A stretch of 64,000 nucleotides of DNA from Martinezella hainanensis (GTDB taxonomy: Bacteria > Pseudomonadota > Alphaproteobacteria > Rhizobiales > Rhizobiaceae), in assembly GCF_900094555.1 (NCBI RefSeq), contig NZ_FMAC01000008.1, positions 89,485-153,484 on the forward strand. The letters run 5' to 3'. Of the stretch, positions 26,337 through 34,270 are shown piece by piece; position 1 is the first letter of the stretch; each line of letters starts with the position of its first letter. The notes under the pieces were generated by a model. It did not search any database, was not told where the DNA came from, and saw only the letters and a list, made by a program, of their open reading frames with translations. A program made the position numbers and the translations under genes.

Positions 26337-27428
26337 TCAAAGCCGGAAGTGCTTCGACAGCTTCAGGCCCTGTGCCTGATAGTTGGAGCCGAGGCCGGAG
26401 CCGTAGAGGCTGCTCGGCTGCTCCAGCATGTGTTCGTAGATCAGGCGGCCGACGATCTGGCCGTCTTCGAGGATGAAGGGCACCTCGTGGCTGCGCACTT
26501 CGAGCACCGCGCGGCTGCCGCGGCCGCCGGCCGGCGCATGGCCGAAACCGGGATCGAAAAAGCCGGCATAATGGACGCGGAACTCGCCGACCAGCGGATC
26601 GAACGGCGTCATCTCTGCGGCAAAGTGCGGCGGCACATGCACCGCTTCGCGCGAAACGAGGATATAGAACTCATCGGGATCGAGGATCAGCTCGGTGCGG
26701 CCGCGGCTGTAGAGCGGCTCCCAGAAATCGAAAATATCGTGCTGGGCCTTCTTGTCGACATCGACGACGGCCGTGTGATGCTTGCCGCGGTAGCCGATCA
26801 GCCCTTCCTTGTCGCCGGCAAGATCGATCGACAGCGCGATGCCGCCGCCGGTGATGTTCGGCTTCTTGCTGGCAACAAGCGTTTCCGTCTCGTGCAGCGC
26901 CAGCAGCTCCGGCTCGGTGAGCAGGGCCTGTCCAACGCGGAAGCGGATCTGCGACAGACGCGAGCCGCGGCGAACGACGATCGGGAAAGTGCGCGGGCTG
27001 ATTTCGAGATAGAGCGGGCCGGAATAGCCGGCCGGGATCTTGTCGAACTCCTGCGCCCGGTCGGTGATGACGCGGGTGAAGATATCGAGGCGGCCGGTCG
27101 AGCTCTTCGGATTGGCCGAAGCCGACATATCCTCAGGCAGGTCGAGACGCTCCATCAGCGGCACGATATAGACGCAGCCGGTTTCGAGCACAGCGCCTTC
27201 GGAGAGATCGATGACGTGCAACTTCAGCCGGTCGAGCTTGTCGGCGACCAGATGGGACGGGCCGGGCATGAAGCTGGCGCGGACGCGAAAAGCATGCGAG
27301 CTAAGCCTGAGATCAAGGCTTGCCGGCTGGATCTGATCGACGTCCAGTTCTCTCTCACTCGTCAGACGCCCCGTTTCAAAGAGCGCTGCGATGGCGCGAT
27401 CAGCCAAGATTCCAGTATTGCGAGCCAT
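26337..27428 (-). CDS. dcd: dCTP deaminase (two-domain rhizobial form)
   Basis: Protein of 363 residues, about twice the length of the classical Dcd. It deaminates dCTP to dUTP, feeding thymidylate synthesis. The N-terminal half carries DVDQIQPASLDLRLS and SASANPKSSTGRLDIF (the SSxGR triphosphate-binding block). The second half repeats the fold with GGRGSRAVLEVRSHEVPFIL. This duplicated form is normal in alphaproteobacteria. The start at 27428 (MARNTGIL), or one codon earlier, follows GAGAGG; the frame extends upstream but without family similarity. It is divergent from metZ. Confidence 0.9.
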   Translation of the reverse strand: MARNTGILADRAIAALFETGRLTSERELDVDQIQPASLDLRLSSHAFRVRASFMPGPSHLVADKLDRLKLHVIDLSEGAVLETGCVYIVPLMERLDLPEDMSASANPKSSTGRLDIFTRVITDRAQEFDKIPAGYSGPLYLEISPRTFPIVVRRGSRLSQIRFRVGQALLTEPELLALHETETLVASKKPNITGGGIALSIDLAGDKEGLIGYRGKHHTAVVDVDKKAQHDIFDFWEPLYSRGRTELILDPDEFYILVSREAVHVPPHFAAEMTPFDPLVGEFRVHYAGFFDPGFGHAPAGGRGSRAVLEVRSHEVPFILEDGQIVGRLIYEHMLEQPSSLYGSGLGSNYQAQGLKLSKHFRL

Positions 27429-27510
27429 CATGCCTCTCTCATAATTTGTCGCAGACAAAACCAAACTCGGGGAATTGACGCAAGCCGTCAACGGCAGTAT
27501 TGCAACTTAT

Positions 27511-27566
27511 CCCGTGGTGATTTGGCCGGTCGGCTTGCAGCCACGTTAAACAAATGGCTAAAAAGA
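27511..27566 (+). ncRNA. SAM-II riboswitch (metA motif)
   Basis: Matches the alphaproteobacterial SAM-II aptamer: GTGGTGATTTGGCC, CTTGCAGCCACG and GCTAAAAAGA in order. Stem P1 is CGTGG (27513-27517) with CCACG (27541-27545). The pseudoknot is TTTGGCC (27521-27527) with GGCTAAA (27556-27562), including one G-U pair. SAM-II senses S-adenosylmethionine and normally precedes metA, metX or metZ, exactly as here. Confidence 0.93.
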
Positions 27567-27606
27567 CCGGGGTTGAACCGGTCTGCTTTCGCGACCGGTT
27601 TTTTTG
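27564..27606 (+). terminator. Terminator with competing antiterminator hairpin after the SAM-II aptamer
   Basis: Terminator: AACCGGTC (27576-27583) pairs with GACCGGTT (27593-27600) and is followed by a T-run to 27605. A competing hairpin pairs AGACCGG (27564-27570) with CCGGTCT (27578-27584), which uses the left terminator arm. The two cannot form together. This suggests transcriptional control of metZ by SAM. Confidence 0.75.
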
Positions 27607-27625
27607 TTTTGAAAGTGGTGATGGC

Positions 27626-28813
27626 ATGAGCAAGACTTGGCGCCCCGCAACCCAGCTCGTACACAACGGAACGCTCCGTTCGCAGTTCGGCGAGACCTCC
27701 GAAGCAATCTACCTGACCCAGGGCTTCGTCTATGACACCTCGGAAGCCGCGGAAGCCCGCTTCAAGGGCGAGACGGATGGCTTCATCTACGCCCGCTACG
27801 GCAGCCCGACCAACGACATGTTCGAGAAGCGCATGTGCGCTCTGGAAGGCGCGGAAGATGCCCGCGCCACGGCTTCGGGCATGGCCGCCGTCTCCGCCGC
27901 CATCCTCTGCCAGCTGAAGGCCGGCGATCATATCGTCGCTGCCCGCGCGCTGTTCGGCTCCTGCCGCTGGGTGGTCGAGACGCTCGCGCCGAAATACGGC
28001 ATCGAATGCACGCTGGTCGACGGCCGCTTCACCGAGAACTGGGAAAAGGCAATCCGCCCGAACACCAAGGTCTTCTTCCTCGAAAGCCCGACGAACCCGA
28101 CGCTGGAAGTGGTCGATATTGCCGCCGTCGCCAAGCTCGCCAACCAGATCGGCGCCAAGGTGGTGGTCGATAACGTCTTTGCGACGCCGCTCTTCCAGAA
28201 GCCGCTGGAACTCGGCGCCCATATCGTCGTCTACTCCGCCACCAAGCATATCGACGGCCAGGGCCGTTCGCTCGGCGGCGTCATTCTCTCCGACAAGCAG
28301 TGGATCGACGAAAACCTGCAGGACTATTTCCGCCATACCGGCCCGGCCATGTCGCCGTTTACCGCCTGGACGTTGCTGAAGGGCATCGAAACGCTGCCGC
28401 TGCGCGTTGCGCAGCAGACGGCGAATGCCTCCAAGGTTGCGGATTTCCTCGCCGAGCAGACGAACAAGGTCGCTCGCGTGATCTATCCGGGCCGCAAGGA
28501 TCATCCGCAGGCCGATATCATCGCCAAGCAGATGAGCGGCGGCTCGACCCTCGTCGCCTTTGAGCTCAAGGGCGGCAAGGAAGCGGCCTTCAAGCTGCAG
28601 AACGCGCTGGAGATCGTGAAGATTTCCAACAATCTCGGCGACTCGAAGAGCCTGATCACCCATCCGGCCACCACGACGCACAAGAACCTCACCGACGAAG
28701 CCCGGGCCGAGCTCGGCATTTCGCCGGGTACCGTGCGCTTCTCCGCCGGCATCGAAGACGGGGCCGATCTGGTCGAGGATTTCGCCCGCGCGCTCGAGCA
28801 GGTTTCCGCCTGA
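27626..28813 (+). CDS. metZ: O-succinylhomoserine sulfhydrylase
   Basis: PLP enzyme of the Cys/Met metabolism family (395 residues). It makes homocysteine directly from O-succinylhomoserine and sulfide in methionine synthesis. Visible features are YARYGSPTNDMFEKRM, the substrate-phosphate block ATASGMAAV, FLESPTNPTLEVVDI, and the PLP lysine in VYSATKHIDGQGRSLGG. The start at 27626 (MSKTWRPATQLVHNG) is the family start. The 24 extra in-frame residues upstream would be encoded by the riboswitch terminator and are rejected. Expression should fall when SAM is high, through the SAM-II element. Confidence 0.95.
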   Translation: MSKTWRPATQLVHNGTLRSQFGETSEAIYLTQGFVYDTSEAAEARFKGETDGFIYARYGSPTNDMFEKRMCALEGAEDARATASGMAAVSAAILCQLKAGDHIVAARALFGSCRWVVETLAPKYGIECTLVDGRFTENWEKAIRPNTKVFFLESPTNPTLEVVDIAAVAKLANQIGAKVVVDNVFATPLFQKPLELGAHIVVYSATKHIDGQGRSLGGVILSDKQWIDENLQDYFRHTGPAMSPFTAWTLLKGIETLPLRVAQQTANASKVADFLAEQTNKVARVIYPGRKDHPQADIIAKQMSGGSTLVAFELKGGKEAAFKLQNALEIVKISNNLGDSKSLITHPATTTHKNLTDEARAELGISPGTVRFSAGIEDGADLVEDFARALEQVSA

Positions 28814-28819
28814 TACTGA

Positions 28820-28852
28820 TCGAGCCGCCCGGATTTTCTCTGGGCGGCTCGA
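28820..28852 (+). terminator. Stem-loop after metZ
   Basis: Perfect 11-bp arms (TCGAGCCGCCC / GGGCGGCTCGA) with an 11-base loop lie seven bases after the metZ stop, between convergent genes. The T-run is missing, so termination strength is uncertain. Confidence 0.55.
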
Positions 28853-28890
28853 CCTGCCCTCATCGGGCAATGGCAAGATGTGGCAGCCTG

Positions 28891-29604
28891 TTAGCCGGCA
28901 GCCTTGAACTGAACCCGACCGTTGTTCAGGAAGACCATCTTGTCGAACAGCTTGAGATCCAGCGGATTCGGCAGGCGGACATCCGACAGATCCGGCACGG
29001 GCTTCAGCGCCGGATCATAGGACCGGTCGATCTGCGAGACGAAGACGACGATCACGCCTCTGGCACGCGCAAACGCCTTCAATGTCTGAACCTGGGTCAT
29101 CAGTTCCGGCTTCTCCCGCTTCTGATCCAGCAGCTGCAGAAAATCGACCACCGCCAGCGTGCCGCGCGACGCCTGGGCCAGCCTCTCGACGATATAGTCG
29201 CCACTGATGGCGTCGGAATTGTCGAACTCGAACAGATCAGCAAACTCCGCATGATCGGCACCGATCACCGGGAAACGGTCCAGAACGACCCTTTCCGTGT
29301 CTTCCAGCGTAAAGAAGACGCCGCGATTGCCAGCCTTCATGGCTTCGACGGCGAGCCTCAAGCTCATCAAGGTCTTGCCGTGGCCGGGCCGCGCGCCGAC
29401 AAGCACCAGATCGCCCGGGCTCAAACGCGAATACAGCTCGCCGACGGGCACGGCTGAGCTCGTTTTGCTGGCAAGCAAGCTCCAGCCTTCAAAACCTTCG
29501 CCGGCCGCAACGCGATCCAACGCGGCGTGCAAGGGGATATTCTGCCGGCGAGACAGAAGTTTCGCCTTACGCTTCAAATGATAAACAGGGGCAGAAAGCC
29601 TCAT
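28891..29604 (-). CDS. Small DnaB-like RecA-fold ATPase (DNA helicase family)
   Basis: Protein of 237 residues. A basic N-terminal helix region (HLKRKAKLLSRRQNIPLHAA) precedes a RecA-like core with Walker A GARPGHGKT and Walker B TLAVVDFLQLL. A DnaB-type H3 region contains VVFVSQIDRS. Replicative DnaB is about twice as long and has an N-terminal primase-interacting domain that is absent here. The protein is therefore a DnaB-derived ATPase of unknown role, annotated as DNA helicase in relatives. It is convergent with metZ. Confidence 0.75.
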   Translation of the reverse strand: MRLSAPVYHLKRKAKLLSRRQNIPLHAALDRVAAGEGFEGWSLLASKTSSAVPVGELYSRLSPGDLVLVGARPGHGKTLMSLRLAVEAMKAGNRGVFFTLEDTERVVLDRFPVIGADHAEFADLFEFDNSDAISGDYIVERLAQASRGTLAVVDFLQLLDQKREKPELMTQVQTLKAFARARGVIVVFVSQIDRSYDPALKPVPDLSDVRLPNPLDLKLFDKMVFLNNGRVQFKAAG

Positions 29605-30217
29605 CTAAACCTCCTATTGCGAGCAATGACCGCAACCCCTCCTTATGCCAGGCGCTCAAACAGTCGGTTTGGATATCGACGGCCCTGCACGAAATATACT
29701 TTCCCGTATGGAGGGGGGAGGCACGGGCCATGCCAGAATCAGATGATAGCCGAAATCCTGCTGACAGGGAATCCGGAGCAAGCTCCCCTAGAGGAACATA
29801 AGAAAGGAACAGGGCTTATATGGCCAGGAGGTTTTAACAACTGGCGATCAGATGTGACGACCGGTGCTTGAAGTGCACCAGCAATCGCAGCAAGCGTATT
29901 TACGCGCCGCACGCCCCATCAGCGGGCATTACGGTAGACAAGACTAAATGACGCGCGAAACAAGATACTTTGAGAAGAAGGGACTAACCTTTTTCATCGA
30001 CCGTAATAACTGAATTTCAGAACGGCCCGTCTCCGTGAGCGAGATTTCATCACGCCGTTCCTTGACGGAATGGATTGGTTATAGGATACCGCTAGATATT
30101 CTGCGCTTTGCGGGAGTAGTGGAAAGCGGATAATATGCCGCAGACTTGAAAATGCTGAAACGACAATGGGGCTTCAAGGAGCGCCCGGCGTTTCAGGGCA
30201 GTGGCAAGGTATCAGGC
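29605..30217. other. Long intergenic region upstream of apaG
   Basis: About 610 bases with no recognisable protein. Frames are short and look random. One 23-codon frame at 29730-29801 (MPESDDSRNP start) follows a strong GGAGGGGGGAGG site and might be a leader peptide or small protein. An 82-codon frame from 29626 in another phase overlaps it. The region may hold promoters or a small RNA. Confidence 0.35.
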
Positions 30218-30610
30218 ATGTATCGCGCCCTAACACGCGACATCGAAGTGGTTGTAGAGCCGTTTTATCTGGAGGAGCAATCCGACCCGGACGATGATCG
30301 CTATGTCTGGGGATATCGCATCGTCATTTCCAACCACTCGGAACAGGCCGTGAAACTGGTGACGCGCTACTGGCACATCACCGACATGAACGGCATGGTG
30401 GATGAGGTGACCGGGCCTGGCGTCGTCGGCGAGCAGCCGCATCTGAAACCGGGCGATACCTATGAATATTCCTCAGGCTGCCCGCTCGACACGCCCTCAG
30501 GCATGATGTTCGGCCACTATCAGATGGAGACGGACGACGGGGAGCTCTTCCATGTCAAGATCCCCGCCTTCTCGCTGGATACACCGAACCTGCTTCGCAC
30601 GCTGAATTAA
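30218..30610 (+). CDS. apaG: ApaG (Co2+/Mg2+ efflux-associated protein)
   Basis: Protein of 130 residues with the ApaG fibronectin-III-like fold: TRDIEVVVEPFYLEEQSDP, YRIVISNHSEQAVKLVTRYW, DGVVGEQPHLKPG-type block (GPGVVGEQPHLKPGDTYEYS) and the C-terminal GHYQMETDDGELFHVKIPAF. ApaG was linked genetically to Co/Mg resistance in enterics; its molecular role is unclear. The start at 30218 (MYRALTRDIEV) is the family start and has AAGG upstream. It converges with hslO, six bases between stops. Confidence 0.93.
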   Translation: MYRALTRDIEVVVEPFYLEEQSDPDDDRYVWGYRIVISNHSEQAVKLVTRYWHITDMNGMVDEVTGPGVVGEQPHLKPGDTYEYSSGCPLDTPSGMMFGHYQMETDDGELFHVKIPAFSLDTPNLLRTLN

Positions 30611-30616
30611 GCGGCA

Positions 30617-31606
30617 TCAGGCCACTTCAATCTCCGACACTTCGAAGCGATAAGTGGTCGAGCAGAATTCGCAGGTCACGGCGATCTCGCCATTGTCCTG
30701 GCTCGCTTCGATTTCCTCGGCCGTAAACCCCTTCAAGACGCCCTTCAGCTTGTCGCGCGAGCACGAACAGCGGTCATAGACGGCCTTCGGCTCGTAGACG
30801 CGCACGCCGCGTTCGTGGAAGAGACGATAGAGAAGACGCTCGGTGCCGACTTGCGGATCCGTCAGCTCATCGGCATCGATGGTTTCCACAAGGCTGCGCG
30901 CTTCCGCCCAGGCATCGTCCTCGACATGGTTGCGAACACCGGAATCGCCATCACCGCCATGCAGGTCCGGCTGGCGCATGCGTTCGGGCGCTTCCGGCAG
31001 GAACTGCGCGATCAGGCCGCCAGCACGCCAGCGGTGGCGCGGCTTGCCATTCTCGTCGCGATCGAAGAGTTCCGCAGCACCGAGGCGCACGCGCGTCGGT
31101 ATCTGTTCCGACTGGCGAAAATAAGTGCCGGCGATCTCCTCGAGCGAAGCGCCATCGAGTGCCACGATACCCTGATAGGGCTGGCTGAAACGTCCCTGAT
31201 CGATGGTGAAGGCGAGCACGCCCTTGCCGAGCAGCTGCTCCGGCTCGGTCCGGCCTTCGGCGACAGCCTTTGCCAAAGCTTCTTCGTCGAAACGAGCGTA
31301 GGCGCGAACATTTTCCGGCGTCGAGAAATCGGCAACCAGAAGGTCGACGGGGCCGTCGCCCTTGGTCTGCACGGTGAACTTGCCTTCGAACTTCAGCGAC
31401 GTGCCGAGCAGGACGGTGAGAACAACGGCCTCGGCCAGAAGGCGTGCAACCGGCGTCGGATAGTCGTGCCGGGCGAGGATCGCATCCAGCAGCGGACCGA
31501 GCTGCACGGCACGGCCTCGCACGTCCAAACCTTCCACCTGGAAGGGAACGACGTGATCGTCACCGGCGAAATCGAACTGACCCAGCGTTGAGGCATTTTC
31601 GGCCAT
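30617..31606 (-). CDS. hslO: Hsp33 redox-regulated chaperone
   Basis: Protein of 329 residues. Hsp33 is a cytosolic holdase activated by oxidation of a zinc-binding cysteine centre. The four zinc ligands are visible as CSC (YDRCSCSRDKLKGV) and CEFC (VTCEFCSTTYRF) near the C-terminus. The N-terminal domain has VAEGRTEPEQLLGKGVLAFT and QPYQGIVALDG. The gene lies 48 bases downstream of argF on the same strand, a linkage conserved in Rhizobiales, so it may share the arginine transcript. Confidence 0.95.
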   Translation of the reverse strand: MAENASTLGQFDFAGDDHVVPFQVEGLDVRGRAVQLGPLLDAILARHDYPTPVARLLAEAVVLTVLLGTSLKFEGKFTVQTKGDGPVDLLVADFSTPENVRAYARFDEEALAKAVAEGRTEPEQLLGKGVLAFTIDQGRFSQPYQGIVALDGASLEEIAGTYFRQSEQIPTRVRLGAAELFDRDENGKPRHRWRAGGLIAQFLPEAPERMRQPDLHGGDGDSGVRNHVEDDAWAEARSLVETIDADELTDPQVGTERLLYRLFHERGVRVYEPKAVYDRCSCSRDKLKGVLKGFTAEEIEASQDNGEIAVTCEFCSTTYRFEVSEIEVA

Positions 31607-31654
31607 TGCTTTACTCCTACTGCGCCCGCGCCTTTGAGGCGCGGTTTGATATCT

Positions 31655-32572
31655 TCAGATCGCGCCCAGGCACCAAGCAAGAATCGACTTTTGCGCATGA
31701 AGGCGGTTTTCCGCCTCATCAAAGACAACGGATTGCGGACCGTCGATCACCTCGTCCGTCACCTCCTCTCCGCGATGGGCGGGCAGGCAATGCATGAACA
31801 ACGCGTCTTTGCCGGCCTGTGCCATCAAAGCCTTGTTGACCTGATAGGGCTGGAAGACGTTGTGACCGCGAGCCCGGTGCTCCTGATTCATGGAAACCCA
31901 GGTATCGGTTACCACGCAATCGACGCCGGCGACCGCACGGTCTGCATCATGCGAGAGCATGATTTCGGCGCCCTCGTTGCGGGCCCAGTTCAGATAGTGA
32001 TCCTTCGGCTCGGAACCAAGGGGTACCGCCATATTCATGCGATAGCCAAAACGCGCGGCGCCTTCGATCAGCGAATGCAGCACATTGTTGCCGTCGCCCG
32101 TCCAGGCAAGCGTCTTGCCCTTGATCGGGCCGCGATGCTCCTCGAAGGTCATGATATCCGCCATGATCTGGCAGGGGTGCGTATCGTCTGTCAGCGCGTT
32201 GATGACAGGCACGGTCGCGTGTTCCGCCAGCTCCAGCAGGCGGGAGTGATCGGTCGTGCGGATCATGATGGCATCGACATAGCGCGACAGCACCTTTGCC
32301 GTATCGCCGATCGTCTCGGCGCGGCCAAGCTGCATTTCGGTGCCGGAGAGGAACAGCGTCTCGCCGCCGAGCTGTCGCATGCCGACATCAAAGGAGACGC
32401 GGGTTCGGGTGGACGGCTTCTCGAAGATCATCGCCAGCATCTTGCCGGCGAGTGGCTTGTCGGCCGTGCCGGCCTTCTGCGCGGTCTTTCGTACGATCGC
32501 GTCATCGATGATGTTGCGCAGATCGGCAGCCGGAACGGCAGAGAGATCGAGAAAGTGTTTCGGAGAAGCCAT
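31655..32572 (-). CDS. argF: Ornithine carbamoyltransferase
   Basis: Protein of 305 residues making citrulline from ornithine and carbamoyl phosphate in arginine synthesis. Visible are the carbamoyl-phosphate loop PSTRTRVSF, the block LSRYVDAIMIRTTDH, VVTDTWVSMNQE (ornithine-binding, SMG-loop position) and the catalytic HCLPAHRGEEV. The start at 32572 (MASPKHFLDLSAV) follows AAGGAC; the in-frame extension upstream is encoded by the argD-argF spacer hairpin and is rejected. argD lies 73 bases upstream with a terminator-like hairpin between. Confidence 0.96.
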   Translation of the reverse strand: MASPKHFLDLSAVPAADLRNIIDDAIVRKTAQKAGTADKPLAGKMLAMIFEKPSTRTRVSFDVGMRQLGGETLFLSGTEMQLGRAETIGDTAKVLSRYVDAIMIRTTDHSRLLELAEHATVPVINALTDDTHPCQIMADIMTFEEHRGPIKGKTLAWTGDGNNVLHSLIEGAARFGYRMNMAVPLGSEPKDHYLNWARNEGAEIMLSHDADRAVAGVDCVVTDTWVSMNQEHRARGHNVFQPYQVNKALMAQAGKDALFMHCLPAHRGEEVTDEVIDGPQSVVFDEAENRLHAQKSILAWCLGAI

Positions 32573-32590
32573 GTCCTTACCTGTACTCCA

Positions 32591-32641
32591 GAAAAAACAA
32601 TAACGCCCGCGTGGGGCAGGAACGCCCCGACTGCGGGCGTT
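32591..32641 (-). terminator. Terminator-like hairpin between argD and argF
   Basis: On the minus strand AACGCCCGC (32641-32633) pairs with GCGGGCGTT (32610-32602), enclosing a nested GGGGC/GCCCC stem. A T-run (TTGTTTTTTC) follows towards argF. It can partially stop transcripts leaving argD and so reduce argF relative to argD. Confidence 0.7.
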
Positions 32642-32645
32642 GAAC

Positions 32646-33845
32646 TCAAGCCGATTTTTTAGTGCGGGCGGCGCGCGCACGCTCGGCGGCACGCTCCAGG
32701 CGAGCGAGACCTTCGCGTGCTTCTTCGGCAGTCACGACCAGCGGCGGCAGCAAGCGGATGACGTTGTCGCCGGCCGGCACGCCAAGCAGGTGCTCCGCAC
32801 GGATCGCCTGCAGCAGCTCCGCCTGCGGAATGGCCGCCTTGACGCCCAGCATCAGGCCTTCGCCGCGAACATCCTCGATGATGTCGGGGAAGCGATCCTT
32901 GAGCGAGGCCAGCCCCTGACGGAACACCAGCGCGACATCGCGCACATGTTGCAGGAAGCCTTCGGCGAGCACGATGTCGAGAACGGCGTTGCCGACGGCC
33001 ATGGCAAGCGGATTGCCGCCATAAGTCGAGCCGTGCGTGCCCGCCTTCATGCCGGAAGCAGCTTCCGCCGTCGCAAGGCACGCACCGAGCGGGAAACCAC
33101 CGCCGATACCCTTGGCGACCGCCATGATGTCAGGCTTGATGCCAGCCCATTCATGGGCAAACAGCTTGCCCGTTCGGCCGACGCCGCACTGCACTTCATC
33201 AAGGATCAACAGCAGGCCGTGCTCGTCGCAGATCTGGCGCAGCCCCCGCAGGAATTCATTGGTGGCCGGGCGGATGCCGCCCTCGCCCTGCACCGGTTCG
33301 ATCAGGATCGCGGCCGTGGCGTCGGTGATAGCGGCACGCACGGCATCGAGATCGCCGAACTGCACCTGGTCGAAGCCCGGCGCCTTCGGGCCGAAACCTT
33401 CGATATACTTTTCCTGGCCACCGGCAGCGATCGTCGCGATCGTGCGGCCATGGAACGCACCTTCGAAGGTGATGATATGGAACTTTTCGGGATGCCCCTT
33501 GGCGAACTGGTAGCGCCGCGCCGTCTTGATGGCGCATTCCAGCGCTTCCGCGCCCGAATTAGTGAAGAACACCTTGTCGGCGAAGGTCACTTCCGTCAGA
33601 CGCTTCGACAGCTTCTCCTGGCCGGGCACCTCATAGAGGTTGGAAAGGTGCCAGACCTTGTCGGCCTGGGCCTTCAATTCGGCAACAAGATGGGGATGGG
33701 CATGGCCGAGCGAGTTGACCGCGACGCCGGCCGCGAAATCGAGGTAGCGCTCGCCATTTTCGGTGACCAGCCAGACGCCCTCGCCTCGCTCGAACCGTAG
33801 CGGAGCGCGCATATAGGTGTCATAAAGCGGCGTGGTCTCGGCCAT
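32646..33845 (-). CDS. argD: Acetylornithine aminotransferase (argD type)
   Basis: Class III PLP aminotransferase of 399 residues that converts N-acetylglutamate semialdehyde to N-acetylornithine. Visible are the N-terminal LRFERGEGVWLVTENGERYL, FTNSGAEALECAIKTAR, AFHGRT, LILDEVQCGVGRTGKLFA and the PLP lysine in AVAKGIGGGFPLG. ATG 33845 is preferred since GGAG lies eight bases before it; ATG 33851 is only two bases from that site. Upstream sits a sigma-70-type promoter followed at once by a GC-rich hairpin. Confidence 0.93.
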   Translation of the reverse strand: MAETTPLYDTYMRAPLRFERGEGVWLVTENGERYLDFAAGVAVNSLGHAHPHLVAELKAQADKVWHLSNLYEVPGQEKLSKRLTEVTFADKVFFTNSGAEALECAIKTARRYQFAKGHPEKFHIITFEGAFHGRTIATIAAGGQEKYIEGFGPKAPGFDQVQFGDLDAVRAAITDATAAILIEPVQGEGGIRPATNEFLRGLRQICDEHGLLLILDEVQCGVGRTGKLFAHEWAGIKPDIMAVAKGIGGGFPLGACLATAEAASGMKAGTHGSTYGGNPLAMAVGNAVLDIVLAEGFLQHVRDVALVFRQGLASLKDRFPDIIEDVRGEGLMLGVKAAIPQAELLQAIRAEHLLGVPAGDNVIRLLPPLVVTAEEAREGLARLERAAERARAARTKKSA

Positions 33846-33907
33846 GGCCATATCTCCTCGATCACAACTTTAAGGACCGATCGCTTCCATTTGATGAAAC
33901 GGGTCCG

Positions 33908-33938
33908 AAAAAATCAAAAATGCCGCCTTGCGGCGGCC
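33908..33938 (-). promoter_or_regulatory. GC-rich hairpin plus T-run at the start of the argD transcript
   Basis: On the minus strand GCCGCC and GGCGGC arms (33937-33932 and 33927-33922) around a GCAA loop are followed by ATTTTTGATTTTTT. It has terminator form but lies upstream of argD, about 60 bases before the start codon. It may be an attenuator or a 5' stabilising hairpin. Confidence 0.6.
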
Positions 33939-33943
33939 TGGGC

Positions 33944-33972
33944 ACTATTGATGTTTTGCACCGCGATGTCAA
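33944..33972 (-). promoter_or_regulatory. Sigma-70 type promoter of argD
   Basis: Minus strand: TTGACA at 33972-33967, 17-base spacer, AATAGT at 33949-33944. The -35 is perfect and the -10 matches four of six. Initiation would fall near 33937, right at the first arm of the GC hairpin. Confidence 0.6.
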
Positions 33973-34089
33973 CAAAACTGGCGTTTTAGCAGGTGCGAGA
34001 TAGCGCTTGCGGGCGAAAGAGATAGGTTCGGCGGCGCCTATTGCAGAAATGCCACGCCTGGGCAGCAAGTTGGGGAAAACCTCGAAATC

Positions 34090-34238
34090 GATTCCCCAAG
34101 ATTCTCGCGACTCTTGTCACGGAGTCAGCCTCACACTAGGTTAAAAACCAATTGCTAGACTGCATGCGGCGGAACTAGTCACCACAATTTTAGAGCGTTT
34201 CGCGCCTTGTTCCCATGCGAGGCAATGGTGAGGGATTC
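34090..34238. promoter_or_regulatory. Cluster of GANTC (CcrM methylation) sites upstream of gcrA
   Basis: GATTC at 34090-34094 and 34100-34104, GACTC at 34109-34113, GAGTC at 34122-34126 and GATTC at 34234-34238. Four lie within 37 bases. GcrA is known to act at CcrM-methylated promoters, so this fits autoregulation. Confidence 0.7.
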
Positions 34239-34270
34239 TGCCATCGGAAACGCGACAGCGGAGACAGGGC

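Larger units (their letters stand above)
33846..34270. other. Divergent argD/gcrA control region
   Basis: 425 bases with no convincing gene. It holds the argD promoter and hairpin at 33908-33972 and a cluster of GANTC sites upstream of gcrA (34090-34238). A 68-codon minus-strand frame reads through the hairpin and is not believed. Confidence 0.55.

Noticed and set aside
27488..28876. 462-codon frame antisense to metZ
   Set aside because: It is the GC-rich shadow of metZ and overlaps the riboswitch.
33862..34068. 68-codon leader peptide upstream of argD
   Set aside because: It has several Arg codons but no ribosome site, and it reads through the promoter and hairpin.
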